This document shows, piece after piece, positions 51,236 to 60,623 of a stretch of 64,000 nucleotides of DNA (within the stretch, counting starts at the first letter, position 1; every line of letters starts with the position of its first letter). Under the pieces are notes generated by a model. That model was given only the letters and a program-made list of their open reading frames with translations, searched no databases and was not told where the DNA came from. The DNA lies in NCBI RefSeq assembly GCF_003427025.1, contig NZ_QVAI01000015.1, positions 1 through 64,000 of the forward strand. The letters run 5' to 3'. The DNA comes from Jiangella endophytica (GTDB lineage Bacteria; Actinomycetota; Actinomycetes; Jiangellales; Jiangellaceae). Made by a program: the position numbers and the translations under genes.

Positions 51236-51958
51236 GTGGTCACGAAGAAGCCGACCCGGGCGCCGTCGCTCGGGGAGCAGCTCGCCTCGGTGCTGCGCGA
51301 CCAGATCGTGCGCCGGGTGATCGGCCCGGGCACGCATCTGGTCGAGGACACTCTCGCGGCGGAGTACGACGTCAGCCGCGGCCCGGTGCGCGACGCGCTG
51401 CGCCAGCTCGAGTCGCAGGGGCTGGTCGAGTCCAGGCGCCGCGGGTTCTACGTCCTCGGGCTCACCCTGCGCGACGTCGACGACCTCTACGAGCTGCGCG
51501 AGGCCATCGAGGTCGTCGCGGTCACCCGGGCGATCGAGCTCGCCTCGCCGGCCCAGCTGGCGGCGGGCCGCGCCATCGTGGACGAGATGATCGCCGCGGC
51601 GGACCGGTCGGCGGCGACGGACTTCGCCCAGGCCGACCTGCGTTTCCACGAGCTGCTGTACGACATGGGCGGCAACCGCAAGCTGGTCGACGTCTGGCAG
51701 GAGTACAAGCCGGTCATCGCGAGCCTCATGCAGCTGACGGTCGAGGAGGACGTCGACCTGCACCCGTCCGCGCTCGACCACGCACGTCTGCTCGACCTCA
51801 TCGTCGCCGGTGACGCGACGCCGCTGGGCGTCGAGCTGCGGGGGCACCTTCGCGGCGCCCGCTCCCGGATGACGCACGCCGTCGACGCCATGATCGGTGG
51901 CGGCACCACCGATCTCACGTCCACTCCCGATGCCGTGGCGGCGGAGCGCGTCTCGTGA
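51236..51958 (+). CDS. GntR-family (FadR subfamily, FCD domain) regulator
   Basis: The protein has 240 residues. The winged HTH covers about 12-75 (LASVLRDQIVRRVIGPGTHL, EDTLAAEYDVSRGPVRDAL). The all-helical FCD domain follows, with DLRFHELLYDMGGNRKL and DHARLLDLIVAGD carrying the Asp/His metal ligands expected for carboxylate sensing. The start is GTG at 51236 after GAAAGGTG. Its stop overlaps the first permease (GTGA). It probably senses a sugar acid from the rhamnose-glycan locus and binds the palindrome at 51203. Confidence 0.9.
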   Translation: MVTKKPTRAPSLGEQLASVLRDQIVRRVIGPGTHLVEDTLAAEYDVSRGPVRDALRQLESQGLVESRRRGFYVLGLTLRDVDDLYELREAIEVVAVTRAIELASPAQLAAGRAIVDEMIAAADRSAATDFAQADLRFHELLYDMGGNRKLVDVWQEYKPVIASLMQLTVEEDVDLHPSALDHARLLDLIVAGDATPLGVELRGHLRGARSRMTHAVDAMIGGGTTDLTSTPDAVAAERVS

Positions 51959-52917
51959 CGTCGCCTGCCGACGTGACGGTCGCCGACGCGGCCGCGCCGC
52001 CACCCCCGTCCGCGCCACGGGCCGGGCGACGCTCCCGCCGCGGCGGCCCGGCCGGGCTGTCGCGCGGCCTGCTCTGGTTCGCCGTCCCCGCCCTCGCGTT
52101 CTACCTGTTCGCCGTGGTCGCGCCCACTCTGCGCGGCGGGATGCTCGCGTTCACGAACTGGGACGGCCTGTCGCAGAACTACGACTTCATCGGGTTCGAG
52201 AACTTCACCCGCATCTTCACGACGTCGAGCTCGCTGGACGCGCTGAAGATGACGCTGGTGTTCGCGTTCGCGATCACGATCCTGCAGAACGGCATCGGGC
52301 TGCTGCTCGCGCTGGGCGTCAACAGCGGCCTGCGCTCGCAGAACCTGTTGCGCGTGGTGTTCTTCGCGCCGGTCGTCATCACGCCGGTCGTCGTCGCGTA
52401 CCTGTGGAAGTTCATGCTCACGCCCGAGGGCGCGGTCAACAGCACGCTCGAGGCGCTGGGCCTGGGGTTCCTGAAGCAGAGCTGGCTGGGCGACCCGACG
52501 TGGGCCGCGGTGTCGGTCGTCATGGTCGTGGTGTGGCAGCACGCCGGCTACTCGATGGTCATCTACCTCGCCGGGCTGCAGTCGATCCCGCAGGACCTGC
52601 ACGAGGCGGCCGCCGTCGACGGCGCGGGCGCGTGGCGCCGGTTCCGGTCGGTGACGTGGCCGCTGCTGGCACCCGCGACGACGATCAACGTCATGCTCAC
52701 GATCATCGGCGGGCTGAAGATGTTCACCGAGGTGTTCGTGCTCACCGGCGGCGGTCCCGGCGGGTCGACGGAGACGCTGTCGACCCTGCTCTACAAGTCG
52801 GCGTTCCAGTTCAACGAGTTCGGTTACGGCATCGCGCTGGCGCTCGTGCTGGCGGCGGTCGTCGCGGTCTTCTCCATCGGCCAGTACCGGCTCTCGAACC
52901 GGAAGGCGGACGTCTGA
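51955..52917 (+). CDS. CUT1 ABC transporter permease (MalF type)
   Basis: This membrane subunit has 320 residues and six helices after an Ala/Pro-rich N-terminus. YLFAVVAPTLRGGMLAFTNWDGL precedes the first loop. The coupling motif is LHEAAAVDGAGAWRRFRSVTWP, and TGGGPGGSTETLSTLLYKSAF is a MalF signature. It overlaps the GntR stop by four bases and the next ATG by one (TGATG). Confidence 0.92.
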   Translation: MTSPADVTVADAAAPPPPSAPRAGRRSRRGGPAGLSRGLLWFAVPALAFYLFAVVAPTLRGGMLAFTNWDGLSQNYDFIGFENFTRIFTTSSSLDALKMTLVFAFAITILQNGIGLLLALGVNSGLRSQNLLRVVFFAPVVITPVVVAYLWKFMLTPEGAVNSTLEALGLGFLKQSWLGDPTWAAVSVVMVVVWQHAGYSMVIYLAGLQSIPQDLHEAAAVDGAGAWRRFRSVTWPLLAPATTINVMLTIIGGLKMFTEVFVLTGGGPGGSTETLSTLLYKSAFQFNEFGYGIALALVLAAVVAVFSIGQYRLSNRKADV

Positions 52918-53738
52918 TGTTCCGCTACACCAGGATCACCTTCGCCCGCGAGATCCTCATGTTCGTGGTGGCGATCGTCTTCGTCATCCCGATCTACGTG
53001 CTGGTCAACCTGTCGCTGCGCGAGGGCGGCGACGTGACCTCGCCGCTGGTCCCGGTGTTCTCGCCGACCTTCGACAACTACGCCGACGCGTGGAGCCAGG
53101 CGGGCCTGGCGACCGCGCTGCTCAACAGCGCGATCGTCACCGTCGTGAGCGTCACGATCATCGTGGTGATCTCCTCGATGGCGGCCTACCCGCTCGCGCG
53201 CATCATGTCGGGCCTGTCGACGACGGTGTTCTGGCTGATCCTCGCCGGCATGCTGATCCCGTTCCAGGTCGCGCTCATCCCGCTGTACCAGACGATGCGT
53301 GACGTGGGCCTGCTCGGGTCGCTGTGGGCGCTGATCATCTTCTACTGCGGCTCGCAGGTGCCGTTCTCGGTGTTCCTGTACACGGGGTTCCTGCGCGCGC
53401 TGCCGCGCGAGTACGAGGAGGCCGCGGCCATCGACGGCGCCGGGACGCTGCGCACCTTCCGCAGCGTGGTGTTCCCGCTGCTGCGGCCGATCACCGGCAC
53501 GGTGGTCATCCTGAACGCGATCACCGTGTGGAACGACTTCCTCGTGCCGCTGCTCTACCTGAGCGGCACGCCGCAGCAGACGGTGACGGTCGCGCTGTAC
53601 GCGTTCGTCGGGCAGTTCGTGTCCAACTGGCCGGTCGTGTTCGCCGGCCTCGTCATCAGCATCGTCCCGGTCCTGGTCGTGTACTTCCTCATGCAGAAGC
53701 AGATCATCCGCGGCTTCGCCGGAGGGCTGAAGGGATGA
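52917..53738 (+). CDS. CUT1 ABC transporter permease (MalG type)
   Basis: This membrane subunit has 273 residues and six helices. It has YVLVNLSLREGGDVTSPLVP, and the coupling motif is YEEAAAIDGAGTLRTFRSVVFP. The end QKQIIRGFAGGLKG is the classic MalG terminus. ATG at 52917 overlaps the upstream stop by one base, and its stop overlaps the GH78 start by four. The operon lacks an ATPase. Confidence 0.93.
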   Translation: MFRYTRITFAREILMFVVAIVFVIPIYVLVNLSLREGGDVTSPLVPVFSPTFDNYADAWSQAGLATALLNSAIVTVVSVTIIVVISSMAAYPLARIMSGLSTTVFWLILAGMLIPFQVALIPLYQTMRDVGLLGSLWALIIFYCGSQVPFSVFLYTGFLRALPREYEEAAAIDGAGTLRTFRSVVFPLLRPITGTVVILNAITVWNDFLVPLLYLSGTPQQTVTVALYAFVGQFVSNWPVVFAGLVISIVPVLVVYFLMQKQIIRGFAGGLKG

Positions 53739-56422
53739 CGTCGCTGGAGGTCCGCACGCTGCGCGTGGACGGCCAGCGCGAGCCGCAGGGCATCGTCGCC
53801 GCGCCGGCGTTCGCGTGGACGCTGGCGTCGGCGCGCCGCGGCGCGCGCCAGACGGCCGTCCGGATCCGGGTCCGGCAGCGGACGAGCGGCGGCCCGGTGC
53901 AGGTCTGGGACTCCGGCGAGGTCGCCGAGGAGCGCACGACCGGGTTCCGGTACGCCGGGGCGCCGCTGGTCAGCTCGGCCGACTACGAGTGGACGGTCGA
54001 GGTCGCCGACGAGGCGGGGGAGCGGGCGAGCGGCACCGCGACGTTCGCGACCGGCATCGTGCACGCCGACGAGTGGTCGGCGGCGTGGATCGGCCGCAAC
54101 CCCGTGTACCGGAAGGTCGCGCTGCCGCCGCAGGACACCGACCTCACCTACACCGTCAACAAGCTGCAGCCGGTGCGGCGCTTCGTCCGCCACTTCGACC
54201 TCGACGAGGCGCCGGTCCGGGCCAAGGTGCACGCGTCGGCGAAGGGCGTGTACCGCCTCTACGTCAACGGCGTCCGGGTCGGCCGCGACGAGCTCGTCCC
54301 CGGCTGGACGGAGTACCGCGACCGCATCGCCTACCAGTCGTGGGACGTGACGGCGCTGCTGCGGCCGGGACGCAACAGCATCGCGGCGCTGCTGGGCGAC
54401 GGCTGGTACGCGGGCTTCATCGGCACCGACCGCCGGCAGCAGGCGCAGCACTACGGCAAGGAGCCGGCGTTCCTCGCCCAGCTCGTGCTGGACGGCGCGA
54501 GCGGCGGCCGCGAGGTCGTCGCGACGGGGGAGGGCTGGAAGGAGTCGCCCAGCGACATCCTCTACGCCGACCTCCTCATGGGGCAGTACGAGGACTCGCG
54601 CCGCGCGGAAACGGACTGGCACCTCCCGGGGGCGGACCTCGGGACGTGGTCCGACGCCGTCGTCGTCGACTCCGGCACCGGCCTGCTCACGCCGGAGGCC
54701 GACCCGGCGGTGCGCGTCACCGAGCGGGTGCCGGCGGTGTCGGTGACCCGGCGGGGCCCGGGCCGGCACGTCGTCGACTTCGGCCAGAACCTCGTCGGCC
54801 GGGTCCGCCTGACGCTGCGCGACCAGCCCGCCGGCACCCGGGTGCAGCTGACCCACGCCGAGGTGCTCGACGCCGCGGGCGACCTCTACACGGCCAACCT
54901 GCGCACCGCCGAGCCCGTCGACGTGTTCTGGACCGACGGGTCGGGGGAGCAGGTCTTCGAGCCGCGGTTCACCCTGCACGGCTTCCGGTACGCCGAGGTC
55001 AGCGGCCTGGCCGGTGACCTCGAGCCGGCCGGCGTCGAGGCCGTCGTCCTGCACAACGAGTTCGGTCCGGCCGGCGAGTTCGCCTCGTCCAGCGCGGACC
55101 TCGACGCGCTGCACTCCAACATCTCCTGGAGTCTGCGGGGCAACTTCGTCGCCATCCCGACCGACTGCCCGCAGCGCGACGAGCGACTGGGCTGGCTGGC
55201 CGACGCGCAGGTGTTCGCGCCGACCGCACTGGCCTTCGCCGACGTTGGACCGCTGCTGCGGCGGTGGCTGCGCGACGTGCGAGGCGCCCAGTCCGCCGAC
55301 GGCGCCTTCCCCGACATCGCCCCGCCGCTCATCCACCTGCGCGAGGGCGCCCCGGCCTGGGGCGACGGCGGCGTCACGGTGCCGTGGGAGCTGTACCGCG
55401 CGGGCGGCGACGTCTCGGTGCTGGTCGAGGCGGCCGACTCGATGATCGCCTGGGTGCGCCACGTCGAACGGCACAACCCGGACCTGATCTGGCGCGACCA
55501 GGTCGGCAACGACTACGGCGACTGGCTGCAGATCGGCGAGGAGACCTCCAAGCGGGTGCTGGCCACCGCCTACTTCGCCCGCAGCACCGACCTGACGGCG
55601 CGGGCGCTGCGCGTGCTCGGCCGCGACGAGCAGGCCGCGGAGATCGACGAGCTGGCGGCGCGCATCCGGGCGGCCTACCGTGCGGCGTTCCTCGCCCCCG
55701 ACGGCACGGTCGAGGGCGACACCCAGGGTGGCTACCTGCTCACGCTGGCCTTCGACCTGTGCCTGCCGGAACAGCGCGACGCCGTCGCCGCGAGGCTCGT
55801 CGCCGCCGTCGAGCGGCGCGACGTGGCGCTCACGACGGGCTTCGTGACGGTGGGCCTGCTGTGCCCCGTCCTCGCCTCGATCGGCCGGGCCGACCTCGCG
55901 TTCGCGCTGCTCCACCGCGACCGCTACCCGTCCTGGCTGTTCTCGATCCGCAACGGCGCCACCACGATCTGGGAGCGCTGGGACGGCTGGACCCCCGAGC
56001 AGGGGTTCCAGTCGCCGCGGATGAACAGCTTCAACCACTACGCACTCGGGTCGGTCGGGGAGTGGTTCTACTCCGGTCTGCTGGGGATCGGGCAGCACCC
56101 GGACTCCGCCGGACACGCCGGCCTCGTGCTCGAGCCACGGCTCGACCCGTCGTTGTCGTGGGCTCGCGGCGCCCGGGAGACCGCCCGCGGTCGTGTCGAG
56201 AGCTCGTGGCGACGCGACGGCGACCACGTGGAGTGGTCGGTGGTGGTCCCGCCCGGACGACCGGCCGTCGCCGTCGTCCCCGCCGCCGGCGCGGCCGTCA
56301 TCGAGGAAGGAGGCGAGAGCGCAACACGTTCCGAAGGCATCGTCGTCCTGGCTGAGGACCCTCAGCACACCCGACTGCAGCTGGAACCCGGAAGGTACGA
56401 CTTCCGCTTCCCTGCCGGCTGA
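53735..56422 (+). CDS. GH78 alpha-L-rhamnosidase
   Basis: This cytoplasmic inverting alpha-L-rhamnosidase of 895 residues has no signal peptide. N-terminal beta domains (WTLASARRGARQTAVRIRV; VRAKVHASAKGVYRLYVNGVRVG) lead into the (alpha/alpha)6 barrel. FVAIPTDCPQRDERLGWLAD holds the conserved Asp/Glu acid cluster, and TTIWERWDGW the base-side Glu. AGFIGTDRRQQAQHYGKEP lies in an N-terminal domain. It removes terminal rhamnose from imported rhamnosides, such as rhamnogalacturonan fragments or plant glycosides. It is coupled to the permease by ATGA. Confidence 0.93.
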   Translation: MTSLEVRTLRVDGQREPQGIVAAPAFAWTLASARRGARQTAVRIRVRQRTSGGPVQVWDSGEVAEERTTGFRYAGAPLVSSADYEWTVEVADEAGERASGTATFATGIVHADEWSAAWIGRNPVYRKVALPPQDTDLTYTVNKLQPVRRFVRHFDLDEAPVRAKVHASAKGVYRLYVNGVRVGRDELVPGWTEYRDRIAYQSWDVTALLRPGRNSIAALLGDGWYAGFIGTDRRQQAQHYGKEPAFLAQLVLDGASGGREVVATGEGWKESPSDILYADLLMGQYEDSRRAETDWHLPGADLGTWSDAVVVDSGTGLLTPEADPAVRVTERVPAVSVTRRGPGRHVVDFGQNLVGRVRLTLRDQPAGTRVQLTHAEVLDAAGDLYTANLRTAEPVDVFWTDGSGEQVFEPRFTLHGFRYAEVSGLAGDLEPAGVEAVVLHNEFGPAGEFASSSADLDALHSNISWSLRGNFVAIPTDCPQRDERLGWLADAQVFAPTALAFADVGPLLRRWLRDVRGAQSADGAFPDIAPPLIHLREGAPAWGDGGVTVPWELYRAGGDVSVLVEAADSMIAWVRHVERHNPDLIWRDQVGNDYGDWLQIGEETSKRVLATAYFARSTDLTARALRVLGRDEQAAEIDELAARIRAAYRAAFLAPDGTVEGDTQGGYLLTLAFDLCLPEQRDAVAARLVAAVERRDVALTTGFVTVGLLCPVLASIGRADLAFALLHRDRYPSWLFSIRNGATTIWERWDGWTPEQGFQSPRMNSFNHYALGSVGEWFYSGLLGIGQHPDSAGHAGLVLEPRLDPSLSWARGARETARGRVESSWRRDGDHVEWSVVVPPGRPAVAVVPAAGAAVIEEGGESATRSEGIVVLAEDPQHTRLQLEPGRYDFRFPAG

Positions 56423-56491
56423 GCCGAAGCCACCGCCACCACCCACTGAACGGGGGCACCCGCCCCCTTCCAGCATTGGAGTCTATCCAGA

Positions 56492-57763
56492 ATGAAGACC
56501 CGGAACATCGCCGTCGTCGCCGGTGTTGCCGCCGCCGCGCTGGGCCTCTCGGCCTGCGGCTCGGACGGCTCGTCGGCCACGTCCGGCAACACGGAGCCCA
56601 CCGACTCCCTGACGGTCGCGACCACCTCGAACAACCAGGCGCCGATGGAGGCCGTCGTCGCGGCCTACGAGGAGGAGTCCGGCGTCGACGTCAACCTGAC
56701 CGTCGCGGACACCTCGCAGTTCCAGACGACCATCCGCACCCAGCTCTCGTCCGGCACCGCGCCCGACGTCTTCACCGTCTGGGCCGGCGGCGGCAACCCC
56801 GGCGCCATCGACGTCCTGCAGGGAGCGGGCTACCTCGCCGACCTCTCCGACCGGTCCTGGGTGTCCGAGGTCGACCCCGGCACCGCGGAGACGTTGCAGA
56901 TCGACGGCAAGACCTACGGGCTGCCGTCCAAGCTCGACGCGGTCGGCACGATCTACAACGTCGCCACGCTCGACGAGCTCGGCCTCACCGTGCCGCAGAC
57001 CTACAGCGACCTGCTGCAGTACTGCCAGGACGTGCGCGACCAGGGCAAGGTCGCCTTCGCGCTCGGCATCCAGACCGACTGGGTCACCCAGCTGATCCCG
57101 TACGCGCTGGTCGCCTCGACGGTCTACGGCGAGGACCCGGATTTCAACGACCAGCTGGCCTCCGGTGACGCGACGTTCGCCGGCTCGGGCTGGGACGCCG
57201 CGTTCCAGCAGTACCTCGAGATGAACGACGCCGGGTGCTTCAACGACGACCCGCTCGGCACCGACGTGAACGCCTCGTACACGCTGCTCAACACCGGCGA
57301 GGCGGTCGGCGTCGTGCAGGTGCTCGCCTCCTTCCCGCAGATCCAGTCCACCGCTCCGGAGGGCACCGAGTTCGGGTTCTTCCCGCTGCCCGGCGACGAC
57401 TCCGGCACCAACCCGATCCCGCGTGGCATCGGTGTCAGCTTCGCGGTGAACGAGGCGGCGAAGAACAAGGCGAACGCCCTCGACTTCGTGGACTGGCTGG
57501 CGACCCAGGAGGCGATCGACGTCTGGTTCGGGGCCGCTCCCGGCATCCCGGCGATCCAGGGCGCAGAGCTCGAGGTCGACCCCGTCATCCAGTCCGCCGT
57601 CGACATCATCGGCGCCGGCGACGTCGCCCCGTTCCCCGACCAGTCCTGGCCCAGCGCCAAGACGCAGGCCGCGCTGTTCACCTCGGTGCAGCAGCTCTTC
57701 TCCGGCCAGGCGAGCGTCGAGAACGCGCTGCAGGCGATGGACGAGGCGTACGCCGCAGGCTGA
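56492..57763 (+). CDS. CUT1 solute-binding lipoprotein
   Basis: The protein has 423 residues. The signal AVVAGVAAAALGLSAC ends in a lipobox. The mature part includes TSNNQAPMEAVVAAYEEESGVDV and DVFTVWAGGGNPGAIDVLQ, typical of SBP_bac_1 sugar-binding proteins. It lies 70 bp after GH78 and feeds the two permeases at 51955 and 52917. The ligand is probably a rhamnose-containing oligosaccharide or glycoside. Confidence 0.92.
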   Translation: MKTRNIAVVAGVAAAALGLSACGSDGSSATSGNTEPTDSLTVATTSNNQAPMEAVVAAYEEESGVDVNLTVADTSQFQTTIRTQLSSGTAPDVFTVWAGGGNPGAIDVLQGAGYLADLSDRSWVSEVDPGTAETLQIDGKTYGLPSKLDAVGTIYNVATLDELGLTVPQTYSDLLQYCQDVRDQGKVAFALGIQTDWVTQLIPYALVASTVYGEDPDFNDQLASGDATFAGSGWDAAFQQYLEMNDAGCFNDDPLGTDVNASYTLLNTGEAVGVVQVLASFPQIQSTAPEGTEFGFFPLPGDDSGTNPIPRGIGVSFAVNEAAKNKANALDFVDWLATQEAIDVWFGAAPGIPAIQGAELEVDPVIQSAVDIIGAGDVAPFPDQSWPSAKTQAALFTSVQQLFSGQASVENALQAMDEAYAAG

Positions 57764-57849
57764 TCCACGTCCTCGGGTCCAGGGCGGCGCGCATCCGCGC
57801 GCCGCTCTGCGAGCTGAGCCTGGATGCGGCACGAACCCCGAGAAGGACC

Positions 57850-58722
57850 ATGCAGAAGAACTCGCACGACATCATCACCGCCGTTCCGCTCTCCTTCCTC
57901 GACGACGGTTCGCTCGACGTGACCGGCACGCGGGAGATCCTCGAGTACGTGGCCGGGTCCGGCGTGCAGGGCGCGCTGATCCTCGGGACCACCGCCGAGT
58001 TCCCCGCACTGTCGATCGCCGAACGCAACGCCGTCGCCGCGCTCGCCGTCGAGGTGCTCCGCGACCTGCGGGTCATCGTGCACGTCGGCGCGGCCAGCCG
58101 GTACGAGGTGTCCCAGCTGATCGCCGGCGCCCGTGCGGCGGGGGCACGCGAGATCGCCGTGCTCACGCCGTTCTATCTGCCGACCCCGCCGGAGCAGGTG
58201 TACGACTTCTTCCGCGGGGTCGCCGAGGAGGCCGCGGGACTGGACGTCTTCCTGTACCTCTTCGAGGCGCGCACCGGCGTCGCCGTCGACGACGAGCTCC
58301 TCGCGCGGGTGGCCGTGCTGCCCGGCGTCGTGGGGGTCAAGGTCAGCGGTGAGGACCTCGGCCGCATCGCCGAGTTCCGCGCGCTGCTGCCCGAGGACTT
58401 CGTCATCTACACCGGCAGCGACGCGGACTTCGCGACCGCGCACACCGCCGGCGCCGACGGCGTCATCTCCGGCGTGGCCTCCGCGTTCGCCAAGCCGTTC
58501 GTGGCGATGCGCGACGCGCTGCGGCGCGGGGACGAGGAGGCCGTCGGCGCGCTGAAGGAGGACCTGGCCGAGGCGGTCGACGCCATCCGCGGCGAGCCGT
58601 CGCGGATGCGGGCGGTGCACCGCCTGGCCGGGCGGCCCGTCGGCGGTTCGCGGATGCCGATCCCCGAACCGGGCGGCGACGAGCTCGACCGGCTGGGCCG
58701 CGACGTCCTCCGGCTGCACTGA
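57850..58722 (+). CDS. DapA-family (DHDPS/NAL) aldolase or lyase
   Basis: This is a class I (Schiff-base) enzyme of 290 residues in a TIM barrel. Lys164 (GVKVSGED) forms the imine, and Tyr136 (FLYLFEARTG) is the conserved proton relay. GALILGTTAEFPALSIAER replaces the usual GTTGE motif with GTTAE. Family members include dihydrodipicolinate synthase, sialic-acid lyase and 2-keto-3-deoxy-sugar-acid aldolases. Between GH78 and a BNR protein, a role in cleaving a deoxy-keto sugar acid (from rhamnose or sialic acid) is more likely than lysine synthesis. The ATG at 57850 follows AAGGA. Confidence 0.85.
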   Translation: MQKNSHDIITAVPLSFLDDGSLDVTGTREILEYVAGSGVQGALILGTTAEFPALSIAERNAVAALAVEVLRDLRVIVHVGAASRYEVSQLIAGARAAGAREIAVLTPFYLPTPPEQVYDFFRGVAEEAAGLDVFLYLFEARTGVAVDDELLARVAVLPGVVGVKVSGEDLGRIAEFRALLPEDFVIYTGSDADFATAHTAGADGVISGVASAFAKPFVAMRDALRRGDEEAVGALKEDLAEAVDAIRGEPSRMRAVHRLAGRPVGGSRMPIPEPGGDELDRLGRDVLRLH

Positions 58723-58781
58723 GGTCCGTGCGAACACCCGATCACTCCGCCCTCCGATTGAAACGGTCAAGGAGACCCGCA

Positions 58782-60581
58782 ATGATGCGAACACCTGCCC
58801 GTCGCAGAGCGGCATCGCTCTCGCTAGGAGTCATCGCCACGGTGGCGGCCGCGACCCTCGTCGCGGCCCCAGCCCTGGCCGAGGAGCCGGCGCCGCTGCG
58901 CGTCGTCGACGGCCTCATCGACACGTCCGACCCCGTCGCGGTCGGCCTCGGCCGGGCCGAGAACGCCGAGACGATCACGATCTTCGCCCCCGGCGACGAC
59001 GACCTGAAGTTCAACCACGGCACCGTCCTGCTGCCGTTCAAGGGCCGGTTGTACGCGCAGTGGCAGAGCTCGGCGCTGGACGAGGACGCGCCGGACACGA
59101 TCGTGCGCTACAGCGTGAGCGACGACGGCGCCACCTGGTCCGAGCCCGTCGCGCTGACCGAGCCCCGCACCGACGGCTACACCTCGAACGGCGGTTGGTG
59201 GACCGACGGCGAGACGCTCGTCGCCTACCTCAACGTCTGGCCCGGCGACCGCGACCCCAAGAGCGGCTACGTCGAGTACGTCACGAGCACCGACGGCGTC
59301 ACCTGGACCGCGCCGCGGCGCGTGATGGGGGCCGACGGCCGGCCGGTCGAGGGAATCATCGAGCAGGACGTGAAAGCGCTGCCCAGCGGCCGGCTGCTCA
59401 CCGCCGTGCACGTCGCGCCGGGGCTGTTCGTCAAGCCGTACTACACCGACGACCCGCTCGGGATCTCCGGCTGGACGCAGGGCGAGTTCGACAACCAGCC
59501 GAACAACGACGGCATGAGCCGCGAGCTCGAGCCCAGCTGGTACCTGCGCGACGACGGCGCCGTCGTCATGGTCTTCCGCGACCAGGGCGGCGGCACGTTC
59601 CGCAAGCTCGCCGCCGTCAGCCGCGACGACGGGGAGACGTGGACCGAGTCCGTCGTCACGAACGTGCCCGACGCGCGGACCAAGCAGAGCGCCGGCAACC
59701 TGCCCGACGGCACCGCGTACCTCGTCGGCAACCCGACCGGCACCCGCAACCGGTACCCGCTGTCGATCCTGCTCAGCGCCGACGGCGAGACCTTCGACAC
59801 CGCGTACAACCTGCGCACCGCCGAGGACCTGCAGCCGCGCCGCTACGAGGGCCAGTTCAAGTCCGCCGGCTACAGCTACCCCAAGAGCGTCGTGTGGGGC
59901 GAGCACCTCTACGTCGCGTACGGCACGAACAAGGAGGACGTCGAGATCAGCCGGATCCCGGTCGCCGACATCTCGCTGCGCGGCGGGGACGACGGCGCCA
60001 CGGCGGCGCCGGCGCGGGCCGTCCTCTCCCACGACAACGGCTGGGACACCGGCCTGCAGGACGGCGACTACACCGTCACGATGCACCTGTGGTGGGGCGA
60101 GAACGGCAGCGTGTTCCGGCTGTTCGAGAACGGCGAGCTGATCGCGACCCGCCCGCTCGCCTACGGTGGCGTGGCGCGGCAGGCGGTGTCCGTGCCGGTC
60201 GAGGGGCGGCCGAACGGGACCTACGTCTACACCGGCGAGCTGCTCAACTCGAAGGGAACGACGCAGTCGTCGTCGATCACGGTCCGGGTCACGCAGGCCG
60301 CTCCGGCGGCACCCGTGCTCAGCCACGACAACCGGGACGGCGACGGCGACTACCGCGTGTCGGCTCACCTGTGGTGGGGCACCAACGCGACGTCGTACCG
60401 CTTTCTCGAGAACGGTGTCCCCGTCGCGTCCGGCGAGCTGACGCCTCGGACCCCGTCGGCGCAGTCGGCCTCCGTGGACCTGACGGGCCGCGCGCCGGGG
60501 ACCTACACGTACGTCGTCGAGTTCGGGAATGCCGCCGGCACCACCAGGAGCGAGGAACTGACGGTCGCGGTCCGCGGCTGA
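58782..60581 (+). CDS. Secreted BNR/sialidase-like beta-propeller with two C-terminal repeats
   Basis: The protein has about 599 residues. A Sec signal (SLSLGVIATVAAATLVAAPALA) is followed by a six-bladed propeller (about 45-390) with Asp-boxes YSVSDDGATW, TSTDGVTW, SRDDGETW and LSADGETF. No FRIP-type motif was seen, so true sialidase activity is doubtful. Two tandem Ig-like repeats end the protein: each has a DGDY segment followed by HLWWG and FxENG, as in chitinase accessory domains, and may bind glycan. The ATGATG start follows GGAG. It may cleave a capping sugar outside the cell so that the fragment can be imported. Confidence 0.8.
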   Translation: MMRTPARRRAASLSLGVIATVAAATLVAAPALAEEPAPLRVVDGLIDTSDPVAVGLGRAENAETITIFAPGDDDLKFNHGTVLLPFKGRLYAQWQSSALDEDAPDTIVRYSVSDDGATWSEPVALTEPRTDGYTSNGGWWTDGETLVAYLNVWPGDRDPKSGYVEYVTSTDGVTWTAPRRVMGADGRPVEGIIEQDVKALPSGRLLTAVHVAPGLFVKPYYTDDPLGISGWTQGEFDNQPNNDGMSRELEPSWYLRDDGAVVMVFRDQGGGTFRKLAAVSRDDGETWTESVVTNVPDARTKQSAGNLPDGTAYLVGNPTGTRNRYPLSILLSADGETFDTAYNLRTAEDLQPRRYEGQFKSAGYSYPKSVVWGEHLYVAYGTNKEDVEISRIPVADISLRGGDDGATAAPARAVLSHDNGWDTGLQDGDYTVTMHLWWGENGSVFRLFENGELIATRPLAYGGVARQAVSVPVEGRPNGTYVYTGELLNSKGTTQSSSITVRVTQAAPAAPVLSHDNRDGDGDYRVSAHLWWGTNATSYRFLENGVPVASGELTPRTPSAQSASVDLTGRAPGTYTYVVEFGNAAGTTRSEELTVAVRG

Positions 60582-60588
60582 CACCCAC

Positions 60589-60623
60589 GTGCCGGCCCGT
60601 CCCGCGTGTGGACGGGCCGGCAC
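60589..60623 (+). terminator. Hairpin terminator after the BNR gene
   Basis: GTGCCGGCCCGTCC (60589-60602) and its exact complement (60610-60623) form a 14-bp stem with a 7-base loop, eight bases after the stop. It ends the GntR-to-BNR operon. Confidence 0.75.

Noticed and set aside
53555-56476. 973-codon minus-strand frame opposite GH78
   Set aside because: It is antisense to a complete GH78 enzyme and has no recognisable domain.
58782-60581. Firm sialidase (GH33) assignment
   Set aside because: Asp-boxes alone define only the fold; no FRIP motif was seen and no other sialic-acid genes are nearby.
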